Below, one piece after another: positions 1-5,659 of a stretch of 5,948 nt of DNA. Under the pieces are notes generated by a model. It was not told where the DNA came from. It saw only the letters and a list, made by a program, of their open reading frames with translations, and did not search any database. Source of the DNA: DATEEW01 sp035273665 (GTDB lineage: Bacteria; Pseudomonadota; Gammaproteobacteria; Burkholderiales; SG8-39); contig DATEOW010000070.1 in assembly GCA_035273665.1 (NCBI GenBank), positions 1 to 5,948 of the forward strand. The letters are read 5' to 3'. Numbering within the stretch: the stretch's first letter is position 1; each line of letters opens with the position of its first letter. The position numbers and the translations under genes were made by a program.

Positions 1-255
1 CCCGATCTTCATATTCTTTTTATCGCAAAATCGGAGATGTGGCGCCTATCCGCACTTGCGCCGATCCTTCACGCGCGCGGCGTACTGATCGCCACGGAGT
101 CGGACGGCGCGTTGGATCAAGGTAGTGCGATCAATTTTTTGGTGTCTGACCGACGCGTCAAGTTCGAAGTCTCCCTCGACACCGCCGAAAAGAGCGGCCT
201 CAAAGTCAGTTCACGACTGCTGGCCGTCGCGAACCGAGTGGTAGGAGCGCATTGA
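1..255 (+). CDS. YfiR/DUF4154 family periplasmic protein, C-terminal part
   Basis: The frame is open from the left edge, so the N-terminus and any signal peptide lie outside; 84 residues are visible before TGA at 253-255. The segment INFLVSDRRVKFEVSLD, followed by a stretch ending LKVSSRLLAVA, matches the end of the YfiR/DUF4154 family, where a glycine-rich turn, a hydrophobic strand with R-x-R/K-F-E and a final helix of the LKISSKLLxLA type are the typical pattern. Known members are periplasmic and bind the sensor domain of an inner-membrane partner; Pseudomonas YfiR represses the cyclase YfiN. The stop overlaps the ATG of the next gene as TGATG, which points to translational coupling and a working partnership with the kinase. 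That this protein controls the kinase is inference from gene order and the partner's CHASE8-like domain. The ATG at 37 is internal to the frame, not a start. Confidence 0.82.
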   Translation, partial: PDLHILFIAKSEMWRLSALAPILHARGVLIATESDGALDQGSAINFLVSDRRVKFEVSLDTAEKSGLKVSSRLLAVANRVVGAH

Positions 256-1895
256 TGAGGTGGACCGTCGGTAAAAGCTCCGTTCGACACAAGCTTTTTT
301 TTATCGTCCTCGCCACGACGCTATGCGCAATGGCGATCAGCGGCGCGGCGATGATGATGTACGACCTGAAAGCATTCCGACAAGCAGCCGTTAACGATCT
401 GGATGCGCAAGCGAAAATTCTTGGTCGAGCAAGCGCCGCGGCGCTCGCTTTCGATGATCCCGCATCCGCCCAGGCCTATCTGGCTCTACTCGGCGCGAAA
501 CCGGAGATTGCCGCTGCCGCGATCTACACGGAAAAAGGTTCGCTATTCGCCGTCTATGGGCCGGGCCAAGGGCCCTCTGAGAAGCTTCCCCAAAAACCGG
601 AAGCCGACGGCTATCGCATCGAAGGAAATCAACTTCACATCTTTAAGCGCATCGTTGAGAACAACGAAGTCTTGGGCACGGTTTATCTGCAATCGAACTT
701 CGATATCTATGAATGGTTGAAGAATTACTTCGCCATTCTCGGCGCGGTGATGATCTTGAGCGCGCTCATCGTGCTGATCATGTCCTGGTGGCTGCAGTCG
801 GCGGTGACTAGACCTATTTTGTCCGTCACGGCCGTAGCGCGCAGTGTCATGGAAAAGCGCGACTTCAGTCTGCGTGCCAAAAAGACCACGGATGACGAGA
901 TCGGCTATTTAGTTGAAGCGTTTAACGACATGCTTGCGGAGCTCGGGCGGCGTGCGGAAACCTTGGAAAGCTCCAATCAAAGCCTTGCACGAGAAATTAC
1001 CGAGCGGCGGGCCGCGCAAGAAGCGCAGCGGAACGCGGAAAAGGAATTGCGAGATTTGAACGCCGTCCTGGAGCAACGGGTTCATGACAGAACGGCCGAA
1101 CTGCAGTCCGCTAACAAGGAACTTGAAAGCTTTAGCTATTCCGTATCGCACGATTTGCGTGCACCGGTCCGCTCCATCGCAGGGTTCGTCGCCATGTTGA
1201 AGGAGGATCACGGTCCGCACCTGGACGGCGAAGCGCATCGTAAGCTCGATGTCATCGAGGACGCGACCCGGCGCATGGATGAACTGATCGACGATCTGCT
1301 GTCTTTTTCGCGTCTGGGAAGACAGGCGATTAAATGGTCCGAACTGGACATGGGTAATCTCGCCAAGTCGGTGTTCCAAAACCTTGATGGCAAAATCGTT
1401 GGTCACCCAATCGATTTCAAGCTGGGGCCGCTGCCATCCGCGTTGGGCGATCGCACCTTGCTCGAGCATGTTTGGATCAACTACCTGTCCAACGCTGTGA
1501 AGTTCTCCGCCAAAAAAGCGCGCTCGATTATCGAGGTGGGGGGGCATGTTAGCGACACGGAAAACATTTACTACGTCAAAGATAATGGTGCCGGCTTTGA
1601 TCCGGCCTATACCAATAAACTCTTCGGCGTTTTTGAGCGGTTGCACAGCGACAAGGAATTCGCCGGCACCGGCGTGGGCCTCGCCTTAGTGGAAAGAATC
1701 GTTACGCGTCATGGCGGACGGGTATGGGCGGAAGCCAAAACAGGCGAGGGCGCTACCTTTTATTTTTCTCTACCCAAGTCGCGGGTATTGCAAGAGTTCA
1801 CTGGCCCACTCTCTGTAGGACAAGCGTCGCGGAGTCGCCATAGCCCGGCACTCGCGAACGCAGATGAAACGAACCCTTACAATTCGCCGCGTTGA
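255..1895 (+). CDS. CHASE8-HAMP sensor histidine kinase
   Basis: A 546-residue inner-membrane sensor kinase. A first membrane helix lies at about residues 12-35. A periplasmic domain of about 120 residues follows, with the CHASE8-like run SAAALAFDDP near residue 60. A second helix lies at about 159-180, then HAMP (about 181-235) and a coiled coil (about 237-292). HisKA has the H-box SYSVSHDLRAPVRS, making His299 the likely phosphorylation site. HATPase_c shows an N-box with Asn413, the G1 motif DNGAGFD at 443-449, an F-box LFGVFERLH and the G2 motif GTGVGL at 471-476, so the catalytic parts look intact. The H-box resembles phytochrome/bacteriophytochrome-type kinases. There is no receiver or HPt domain. 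The last 37 or so residues after the ATPase fold match nothing I know and look disordered. ATG at 255 is chosen because it overlaps the YfiR stop; TTG at 252 is also in frame. The signal sensed and the response regulator are unknown. Confidence 0.95.
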   Translation: MRWTVGKSSVRHKLFFIVLATTLCAMAISGAAMMMYDLKAFRQAAVNDLDAQAKILGRASAAALAFDDPASAQAYLALLGAKPEIAAAAIYTEKGSLFAVYGPGQGPSEKLPQKPEADGYRIEGNQLHIFKRIVENNEVLGTVYLQSNFDIYEWLKNYFAILGAVMILSALIVLIMSWWLQSAVTRPILSVTAVARSVMEKRDFSLRAKKTTDDEIGYLVEAFNDMLAELGRRAETLESSNQSLAREITERRAAQEAQRNAEKELRDLNAVLEQRVHDRTAELQSANKELESFSYSVSHDLRAPVRSIAGFVAMLKEDHGPHLDGEAHRKLDVIEDATRRMDELIDDLLSFSRLGRQAIKWSELDMGNLAKSVFQNLDGKIVGHPIDFKLGPLPSALGDRTLLEHVWINYLSNAVKFSAKKARSIIEVGGHVSDTENIYYVKDNGAGFDPAYTNKLFGVFERLHSDKEFAGTGVGLALVERIVTRHGGRVWAEAKTGEGATFYFSLPKSRVLQEFTGPLSVGQASRSRHSPALANADETNPYNSPR

Positions 1896-1928
1896 TTACA
1901 CACTGCGGTTACAAGGGCAACCTAGAGT

Positions 1929-1968
1929 TGGTCTCCTGAGCGGTTTTTCACCGCCAATCAGGAGATCG
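1929..1968 (+). promoter_or_regulatory. 5' leader hairpin that buries the ribosome binding site
   Basis: TCTCCTGA at 1932-1939 pairs perfectly with TCAGGAGA at 1958-1965. The stem extends outward by G-U, G-C and U-G pairs to 1929/1968. It extends inward, past a three-base bulge (1955-1957), by GCGGT (1940-1944) with ACCGC (1950-1954) around a five-base loop. The 3' arm contains AGGAGA (1960-1965), the only Shine-Dalgarno sequence for the lipoprotein ATG at 1970. No T-run follows on either strand, so it does not look like a terminator. The pairing is seen directly; a role in translational control is inference. Confidence 0.6.
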
Positions 1969-1969
1969 T

Positions 1970-2128
1970 ATGAAACTGAAATTCGTTGTTGCACTCGCCC
2001 TGTTGGCGACCGCCGTATCCGGCTGTATTGTGGTTCCACACGGTCGTGGTCATTACCAGGAACGCTCATATCACGATGGCGGCCATCATCATGGCCATGG
2101 CGGCTGGCGCGGTCATCGCGGTCGCTAA
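1970..2128 (+). CDS. Small His/Gly-rich lipoprotein
   Basis: A 52-codon gene that is easily missed because of its size. The N-terminus is a lipoprotein signal peptide: MKLK, a hydrophobic core of about 12 residues, then a lipobox ending VSGC with the lipidated Cys at residue 19. The predicted mature part is only 34 residues, with eight histidines (for example the cluster GGHHHGHGG at 37-45), many glycines and four arginines. It should be membrane-anchored and exposed to the periplasm or surface; residue 20 is Ile rather than Asp, so outer-membrane sorting would be expected under the E. coli rule. The His cluster could bind metal ions such as Ni, Zn or Cu, but this is inference and no family is recognised. 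AGGAGA at 1960-1965 lies four bases before ATG and sits in a hairpin. A clear terminator follows. It starts 74 bases after the kinase stop, so it may be read from the kinase operon or from its own promoter; no convincing promoter was seen. Confidence 0.72.
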   Translation: MKLKFVVALALLATAVSGCIVVPHGRGHYQERSYHDGGHHHGHGGWRGHRGR

Positions 2129-2140
2129 CGCTTCACCTAC

Positions 2141-2182
2141 AATGCGCTGACCCGGCCTAGAACCGCGCAGCGCATTTTTCTT
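2141..2182 (+). terminator. Rho-independent terminator after the lipoprotein gene
   Basis: AATGCGCTG (2141-2149) and CAGCGCATT (2168-2176) form a perfect nine-pair stem with an 18-base loop. T2175-T2179 then C then TT give the U-rich tail. It begins 12 bases after the lipoprotein stop and ends transcription from the signalling operon or from the lipoprotein gene alone. Confidence 0.75.
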
Positions 2183-2194
2183 GAAAGCGGCGGC

Positions 2195-2229
2195 TTGAGT
2201 GTGCAGACTAGGCGCTCTTATAGGAGCGC
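2195..2229 (+). promoter_or_regulatory. Possible promoter with an inverted repeat over the -10
   Basis: TTGAGT (2195-2200) and TATAGG (2219-2224) are 18 bases apart, each with four of six matches to the sigma-70 consensus. GCGCTC (2212-2217) and GAGCGC (2224-2229) form a perfect six-base inverted repeat flanking the -10-like box, as an operator would. This lies downstream of the terminator and about 100 bases ahead of the hydrolase gene, where its promoter is expected. The match is weak and the assignment is inference. Confidence 0.27.
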
Positions 2230-2268
2230 GTATCGCCGTATCTATTCCGCCCGATCAAAGGAAATGAC

Positions 2269-2295
2269 AACCGGCGCTCGCCCGGTTAAGCGAGC
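2269..2295 (+). repeat. Two overlapping, mutually exclusive hairpins in the hydrolase leader
   Basis: AACCGG (2269-2274) pairs with CCGGTT (2282-2287), while GCTCGC (2276-2281) pairs with GCGAGC (2290-2295). Each loop holds one arm of the other hairpin, so both cannot form as simple stems at once. The cluster sits 30 bases before the chosen hydrolase start. The pairing is visible; any regulatory use is unproven, and short GC-rich repeats of this size occur by chance. Confidence 0.3.
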
Positions 2296-2325
2296 TCACA
2301 ACAACACAAAATGGGAGACGCAATC

Positions 2326-3306
2326 ATGCTGTTCATCACCAGCCGCATGCCGACGGTTAATACCGAACCGGAACTCAATAAGGATTTTGCTTTCGACCTC
2401 GGGAACAATTCGTCAAGCCGTGCATTTTTTTGTTGTAAACGAAAGAAGCGGGGCGTCTACGAGGAAGTCGGCAGCAAAGGTTTGCTTAGCGCGGTGAAGA
2501 AGGCAAAGTACAGACAAGTCCTTGTCTATATCCACGGGTTTTCGAATCTGCCGGAAGAAGTGTTCGAAAACGTCGAAGAATTCCAGAGCTTGTGCGATAA
2601 GAAAAAGGCCAATGAGGTCCTCGTCATCCCGGTGATATGGCCTTGCGATACGGATGTTGGCGTCGTCAAGGACTACTGGGACGATCAAAAAGCGGCGGAT
2701 CAAAGTTCCTTCGCTTTCGCGCGCATGTTCCAGAAGTTCATGGAATGGCGTAATTCGGGCGAATACAATCCCGAAGAGGATCCGTGCTTGAAGCGGATCA
2801 ACATCCTGGCGCATTCCATGGGCAATCGTGTATTTCGGGAGACGCTTGCCACCTGGTGCAAATACGACCAGCCAAACGGTTTGCCGCTGCTTTTCCGAAA
2901 TACGTTTTTGATCGCCGCCGATATTGTCAACGAGTCGGTGCACAAGGGGCACTCCGGCGAGCTCATGAGCCATTCCGCGCGCAATGTCGTCGTTTACTAC
3001 GCCTCCGACGATCTGGCTTTGCGCGCAAGCAAAGTTTGCAACCTGAAAAACTCCGAGGCATCGCGCCGTTTAGGGCATACGGGGCCGGAGGATATGGACC
3101 TCACACCGAAAAATATCTACGCCATAGATTGCGACGACGTAAACACCATCTACGATTCACCGAAGGGACATTCATATTTTCGCTCTGGGAAAAAGAAAGG
3201 AAGCCCAGGCGTGGTGTTCAATCACATATTCGAGACGATGCTTAGCGGCCGAGTATTCCCCACCGATGAATTTCGTAAGTCCACTATTCTGGGGCTGAAG
3301 GCTTAG
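2326..3306 (+). CDS. DUF900-type alpha/beta hydrolase
   Basis: A 326-residue protein of the DUF900 alpha/beta-hydrolase family. In order: a short N-terminal strand MLFITSR; the oxyanion-side motif VYIHGFSN near residue 70; the strand VIPVIWP; the nucleophile elbow ILAHSMGNR with Ser164; the segment IAADIV with Asp199; YYASDDLALRASK near 225-236, a strong DUF900 signature; RRLGHTG; and GHSYF with His282 as the likely catalytic histidine. All triad parts seem present. No signal peptide or membrane helix is seen, so it is probably cytoplasmic. The substrate is unknown; esterase or lipase activity is only the family expectation. ATG at 2326 is chosen because GGGAGA at 2313-2318 lies seven bases before it and MLFITSR fits family N-termini; the in-frame ATG at 2311 lacks a ribosome binding site. 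The next gene starts directly after the stop, so the two form an operon. Confidence 0.9.
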   Translation: MLFITSRMPTVNTEPELNKDFAFDLGNNSSSRAFFCCKRKKRGVYEEVGSKGLLSAVKKAKYRQVLVYIHGFSNLPEEVFENVEEFQSLCDKKKANEVLVIPVIWPCDTDVGVVKDYWDDQKAADQSSFAFARMFQKFMEWRNSGEYNPEEDPCLKRINILAHSMGNRVFRETLATWCKYDQPNGLPLLFRNTFLIAADIVNESVHKGHSGELMSHSARNVVVYYASDDLALRASKVCNLKNSEASRRLGHTGPEDMDLTPKNIYAIDCDDVNTIYDSPKGHSYFRSGKKKGSPGVVFNHIFETMLSGRVFPTDEFRKSTILGLKA

Positions 3307-3765
3307 GTGTCGGCTGCGGTGGAATGGCGGTGGTACGCGCTGGAGGATCTGTCCGGGCGGCAGGCCTACGCGATATTTGCCGCCCGCGAAGCGGTGTTCG
3401 TCGTGGAGCAAAGCTGCGCTTATCAAGAGTTGGATGAATTCGACAAGGAGGCCTTGCATCTTGTCGCGTGGGACGATGCGGAGGTCGCTGCCTATTTGCG
3501 CGTGCTCGCGCCTGGGACGCGCTTCAACGATCCATCGATCGGCAGGCTGCTGGTTGATCGCGACTTCCGTCGGTCGGGCTTGGCGCGCAAAGCCATGGAG
3601 ATGGCTTTGAAGAAAATTTACGTCCTTTATCCGGCGCAGGCCGTCCGTATCAGTGCGCAAACTTATCTCGAGGCGTTTTATGCCTCAATCGGTTTTGTGA
3701 CGGTGAGCGATGTCTACGCCGAAGACGGGATCCCGCACGTAGAAATGCGTCGTTCAAGCTTGTAA
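3307..3765 (+). CDS. elaA: ElaA-family GNAT N-acetyltransferase
   Basis: A 152-residue GNAT protein close to E. coli ElaA in length and motif order. Typical features are REAVFVVEQSCAYQELDEFD at about 27-46, HLVAW at 51-55, the strand AAYLRVLAPG, IGRLLVDRDFRRSGLARKAM at 78-97 with the acetyl-CoA pyrophosphate loop, then ISAQTYLEAFYASIGF at 115-130, and the ElaA ending YAEDGIPHVEM. It transfers an acetyl group from acetyl-CoA; the acceptor is not known for the family. It starts with GTG at 3307, immediately after the hydrolase TAG, with AAGG at 3298-3301 inside the hydrolase gene as ribosome binding site. This zero-base junction suggests translational coupling. It should be cytoplasmic. Confidence 0.92.
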   Translation: MSAAVEWRWYALEDLSGRQAYAIFAAREAVFVVEQSCAYQELDEFDKEALHLVAWDDAEVAAYLRVLAPGTRFNDPSIGRLLVDRDFRRSGLARKAMEMALKKIYVLYPAQAVRISAQTYLEAFYASIGFVTVSDVYAEDGIPHVEMRRSSL

Positions 3766-3795
3766 CAGCGATCCTGCTTCGTGGCAGATCGTTAC
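3762..3795 (+). other. Bulged hairpin over the elaA stop codon
   Basis: GTAAC (3762-3766) pairs with GTTAC (3791-3795), GATC (3770-3773) with GATC (3787-3790), and TGC (3775-3777) with GCA (3784-3786), separated by small bulges. The elaA stop TAA (3763-3765) lies in the left arm. No T-run follows, so it is not a canonical terminator; it could slow 3' decay of the hydrolase-elaA message or mean nothing. No other structure or promoter was recognised between 3796 and creD. Confidence 0.3.
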
Positions 3796-3893
3796 ACCAG
3801 CGCTATCCCTGTTGCATCTTCTCGTCAGAATTGGCGATGCTCCTGCCCGAATCAACGCCTAACCTAGCGGCTTCATTTAATGTGGAGCGCGGG

Positions 3894-5216
3894 ATGCAAA
3901 AAGTATGGTTGATCAAGGCGCTCGTGGTAGCGCTCATTCTGCTGCTGTTGAAACTAGTGCTCATGAGTATCAACGGCGTGGTTGCGGAGCGCGACATGCG
4001 TCAAGAGCAGGTGGTCCAGGAAATCGCGTCCAGCAATTACGGCGCGCAAGTCTATAGCGGCGTCATCCTTGTGCTGCCCTACATCGAAGAATGGGAGAAG
4101 GCGAATGCCTTCGGTCAGTTGGAGAAAGTGCGGGAGCAACGCTATCTGCGTATTTTCCCGGCAACTAATGATTTAGACAGCAATGTGAAGGTGAGCACCA
4201 AGTCCCGCGGTCTATTCAAAGCACGCATCTTCGATTGGCAGGCGACCGGACGAGGGGAATTCGTGATCGACGATTTGAAGATGGAACGGAAGCAGAGCGA
4301 TTCGCGATTGAGCTTTGGCGAACCCTTTCTCAGTTTGCCGCTCGCCGATGCGCGCGGATTGATCGGTTCGCCCTCGTTGCAATGGAATGAGCAAAAACTT
4401 CATTTCGAAAAAGGTGCCGGCTGGGCTGAAGGGGGAAGCGGTTTACACGTGAAGCTCCCCGCGGTCGATCCAAGCAAGAAGCAGCGTTTCAAGTATTCGC
4501 TTTCCATCGCACTGCGCGGGACCCAAGCCATCGCGGTTGTCCCTCTCGCGGACGACAACGATATAAAAATGGTATCGCCATGGCCCCATCCGAGTTTCGG
4601 CGGACAGTTTTTGCCGAACGCGGATTCTCAACAGGTAACGAAGTCAGGCTTTAGTGCGCAGTGGAATGTTTCGTCTCTGGCAAGCAATGCGCAACAGCAG
4701 ATGTCCGACAAGGGAGGCGGTCCTCCGGAGCGCATAGAGGTACGCTTTATCGAACCGATAGATATCTATTCGCTCTCGGATCGCGCGTTGAAGTATGGCT
4801 TTCTGTTCATCTTGCTGACCTTTTGCTGTTTCCTGCTCTTTGAGGTGCTCAAGCGCTTGCCGATCCACCCGGCTCAGTATCTGATGGTGGGGCTGGCGCT
4901 CGCCACCTTCTTTCTTCTATTGGTTGCGCTCTCGGAACATATTGCCTTCGCCGTGGCGTATGCGGCCGCATCGCTAGCGTGTATTGCGTTGCTCGCCATC
5001 TATTTGACTGCGGTATTGGGAAGCATCTTGCGTGGGACTGCTTTCGGCGGTCTGCTTACAGCTTTATACGGCGCCCTGTATGGTTTGTTGGTCTCCGAAG
5101 ATAATGCGCTCTTGCTGGGCGCTATCCTGGTATTCGGAGTACTTGCGCTTGCGATGCTCAGCACGCGTAAGATCGACTGGTATGCTTTGACCGCGCAGCA
5201 AGCAATAAAACCGTAG
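3894..5216 (+). CDS. creD: CreD-family inner-membrane protein
   Basis: A 440-residue CreD protein, near the 450 residues of E. coli CreD. A first helix lies at about residues 4-27, followed by GVVAERDMRQEQVVQEIASS, which matches the family's conserved ER...R...A entry. A periplasmic domain of about 270 residues contains the signature SPWPHPSFGGQFLP at about 228-241. IEPIDIYSLSDRALKYGF at about 286-303 then leads into five or six membrane helices, including EVLKRLPIHPAQYLMVGLAL and LSEHIAFAVAY, both typical. CreD is a target of the CreBC two-component system in enterics and is linked to envelope integrity and beta-lactam response; its biochemical role is unknown. No creB, creC or cre-tag (paired TTCAC) is seen nearby. 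ATG at 3894 is chosen because GGAG at 3884-3887 precedes it by six bases and it fits family N-termini; ATG at 3837 or TTG at 3831 would add 19-21 residues without a clear ribosome binding site. Confidence 0.92.
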   Translation: MQKVWLIKALVVALILLLLKLVLMSINGVVAERDMRQEQVVQEIASSNYGAQVYSGVILVLPYIEEWEKANAFGQLEKVREQRYLRIFPATNDLDSNVKVSTKSRGLFKARIFDWQATGRGEFVIDDLKMERKQSDSRLSFGEPFLSLPLADARGLIGSPSLQWNEQKLHFEKGAGWAEGGSGLHVKLPAVDPSKKQRFKYSLSIALRGTQAIAVVPLADDNDIKMVSPWPHPSFGGQFLPNADSQQVTKSGFSAQWNVSSLASNAQQQMSDKGGGPPERIEVRFIEPIDIYSLSDRALKYGFLFILLTFCCFLLFEVLKRLPIHPAQYLMVGLALATFFLLLVALSEHIAFAVAYAAASLACIALLAIYLTAVLGSILRGTAFGGLLTALYGALYGLLVSEDNALLLGAILVFGVLALAMLSTRKIDWYALTAQQAIKP

Positions 5217-5255
5217 TGACGCCGGCAAACGGGTAAGCCTTGATTGATCGTGGCG

Positions 5256-5303
5256 ACGCTCGCAAAAAACGACGCTTAACGGTCGCCGTTTTTTTGCGAG
5301 CGT
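5256..5303. terminator. Shared bidirectional terminator between creD and the DUF5329 gene
   Basis: ACGCTCGC (5256-5263) pairs with GCGAGCGT (5296-5303). Inside this, six A (5264-5269) face seven T (5289-5295), and the centre can close through CGAC (5270-5273) with GTCG (5282-5285), or by a smaller AACGG/CCGTT stem at 5278-5290. For creD transcripts the T-run at 5289-5295 is the U-tract; for the minus-strand gene the A-run read in reverse supplies it. The DUF5329 stop codon (5276-5278) sits in the central loop, so the gene's last codons form one arm. Position between convergent genes supports the call. Confidence 0.75.
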
Positions 5304-5659
5304 ATTGCCTTCAGCTCATTGAGCAGCCAAGTCCTGCTCTCGATTGGTGACGCCGAACCGCATCGGACCAGATAGGGGTGACCGGTGACGCTGCTGCCGG
5401 AGCCCGCGAGTTCGATGAACCGCTCGGTGCTGATTGGGGCGTTCTTTCGTTCAAGATACGCAAGCTTTTTCTGTAAATGCAACTGTGCGTCCTTTGCGTC
5501 GTGCCAAGAACCATTGCGATTGAATTGGCATCCGGACCGTTGGAGTTTGGCGAGCAACGCATCAATTTCCTCGCGAACCGCCGGCGAAGTCGCCGCCGTG
5601 TGAGCGGGCATCGATAAAATAAATACAAAAGCGAGAAGTAGGGGCTTTATGCCACGCAT
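5276..5659 (-). CDS. DUF5329 family secreted protein
   Basis: A 127-residue protein with a Sec signal peptide: MRGIK, a hydrophobic core to about residue 17, and a probable cleavage site near AHTAA at 19-23. The mature part matches the DUF5329 pattern: IDALLAKLQRSGCQFNRNGS, a helix with a WH-A-DA-LH-KK arrangement, ERFIELAGSGSS, then GHPYLVRCG and WLLNEL. Length is typical for the family. Only two cysteines are present, Cys44 and Cys100, and they could form a disulfide in the periplasm. No catalytic function is known for this family. The start is well supported by AGGAGG (complement of 5666-5671) six bases before ATG. It converges on creD and shares its terminator, with its last codons within that hairpin. 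It is probably monocistronic. Confidence 0.87.
   Translation of the reverse strand: MRGIKPLLLAFVFILSMPAHTAATSPAVREEIDALLAKLQRSGCQFNRNGSWHDAKDAQLHLQKKLAYLERKNAPISTERFIELAGSGSSVTGHPYLVRCGSASPIESRTWLLNELKAIRSQKNGDR

Noticed and set aside
909..1646. Long minus-strand open frame of 245 codons inside the kinase gene
   Set aside because: It lies wholly antisense to the conserved HAMP, HisKA and HATPase_c coding sequence and its translation shows no recognisable domain; it is a shadow of GC-biased codon use.
1929..1968. The hairpin before the lipoprotein as a terminator for the kinase operon
   Set aside because: No T-run follows the stem on the plus strand and the 3' arm is the ribosome binding site of the next gene.
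1864..2160. Plus-strand 98-codon open frame spanning the kinase end and the lipoprotein gene
   Set aside because: It is in another frame from both genes, overlaps the kinase tail, has no domain and crosses into the terminator stem; the lipoprotein frame with lipobox and ribosome binding site explains the region better.
2264..2497. Plus-strand frame from ATG 2264 preceded by AAAGGA
   Set aside because: The AAAGGA is only about one to two bases from the ATG, the frame overlaps the hydrolase N-terminus by over 170 bases, and the product looks random.
2413..2973. Minus-strand 186-codon open frame inside the hydrolase gene
   Set aside because: Antisense to the strongly recognised DUF900 coding sequence and without its own ribosome binding site or domain.
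3172..3660. Minus-strand 162-codon frame across the hydrolase-elaA junction
   Set aside because: Antisense to two well-supported genes, with no recognisable product.
3762..3795. Rho-independent terminator after elaA
   Set aside because: The stem is broken by bulges and followed by ACCAGCGC rather than a T-run.
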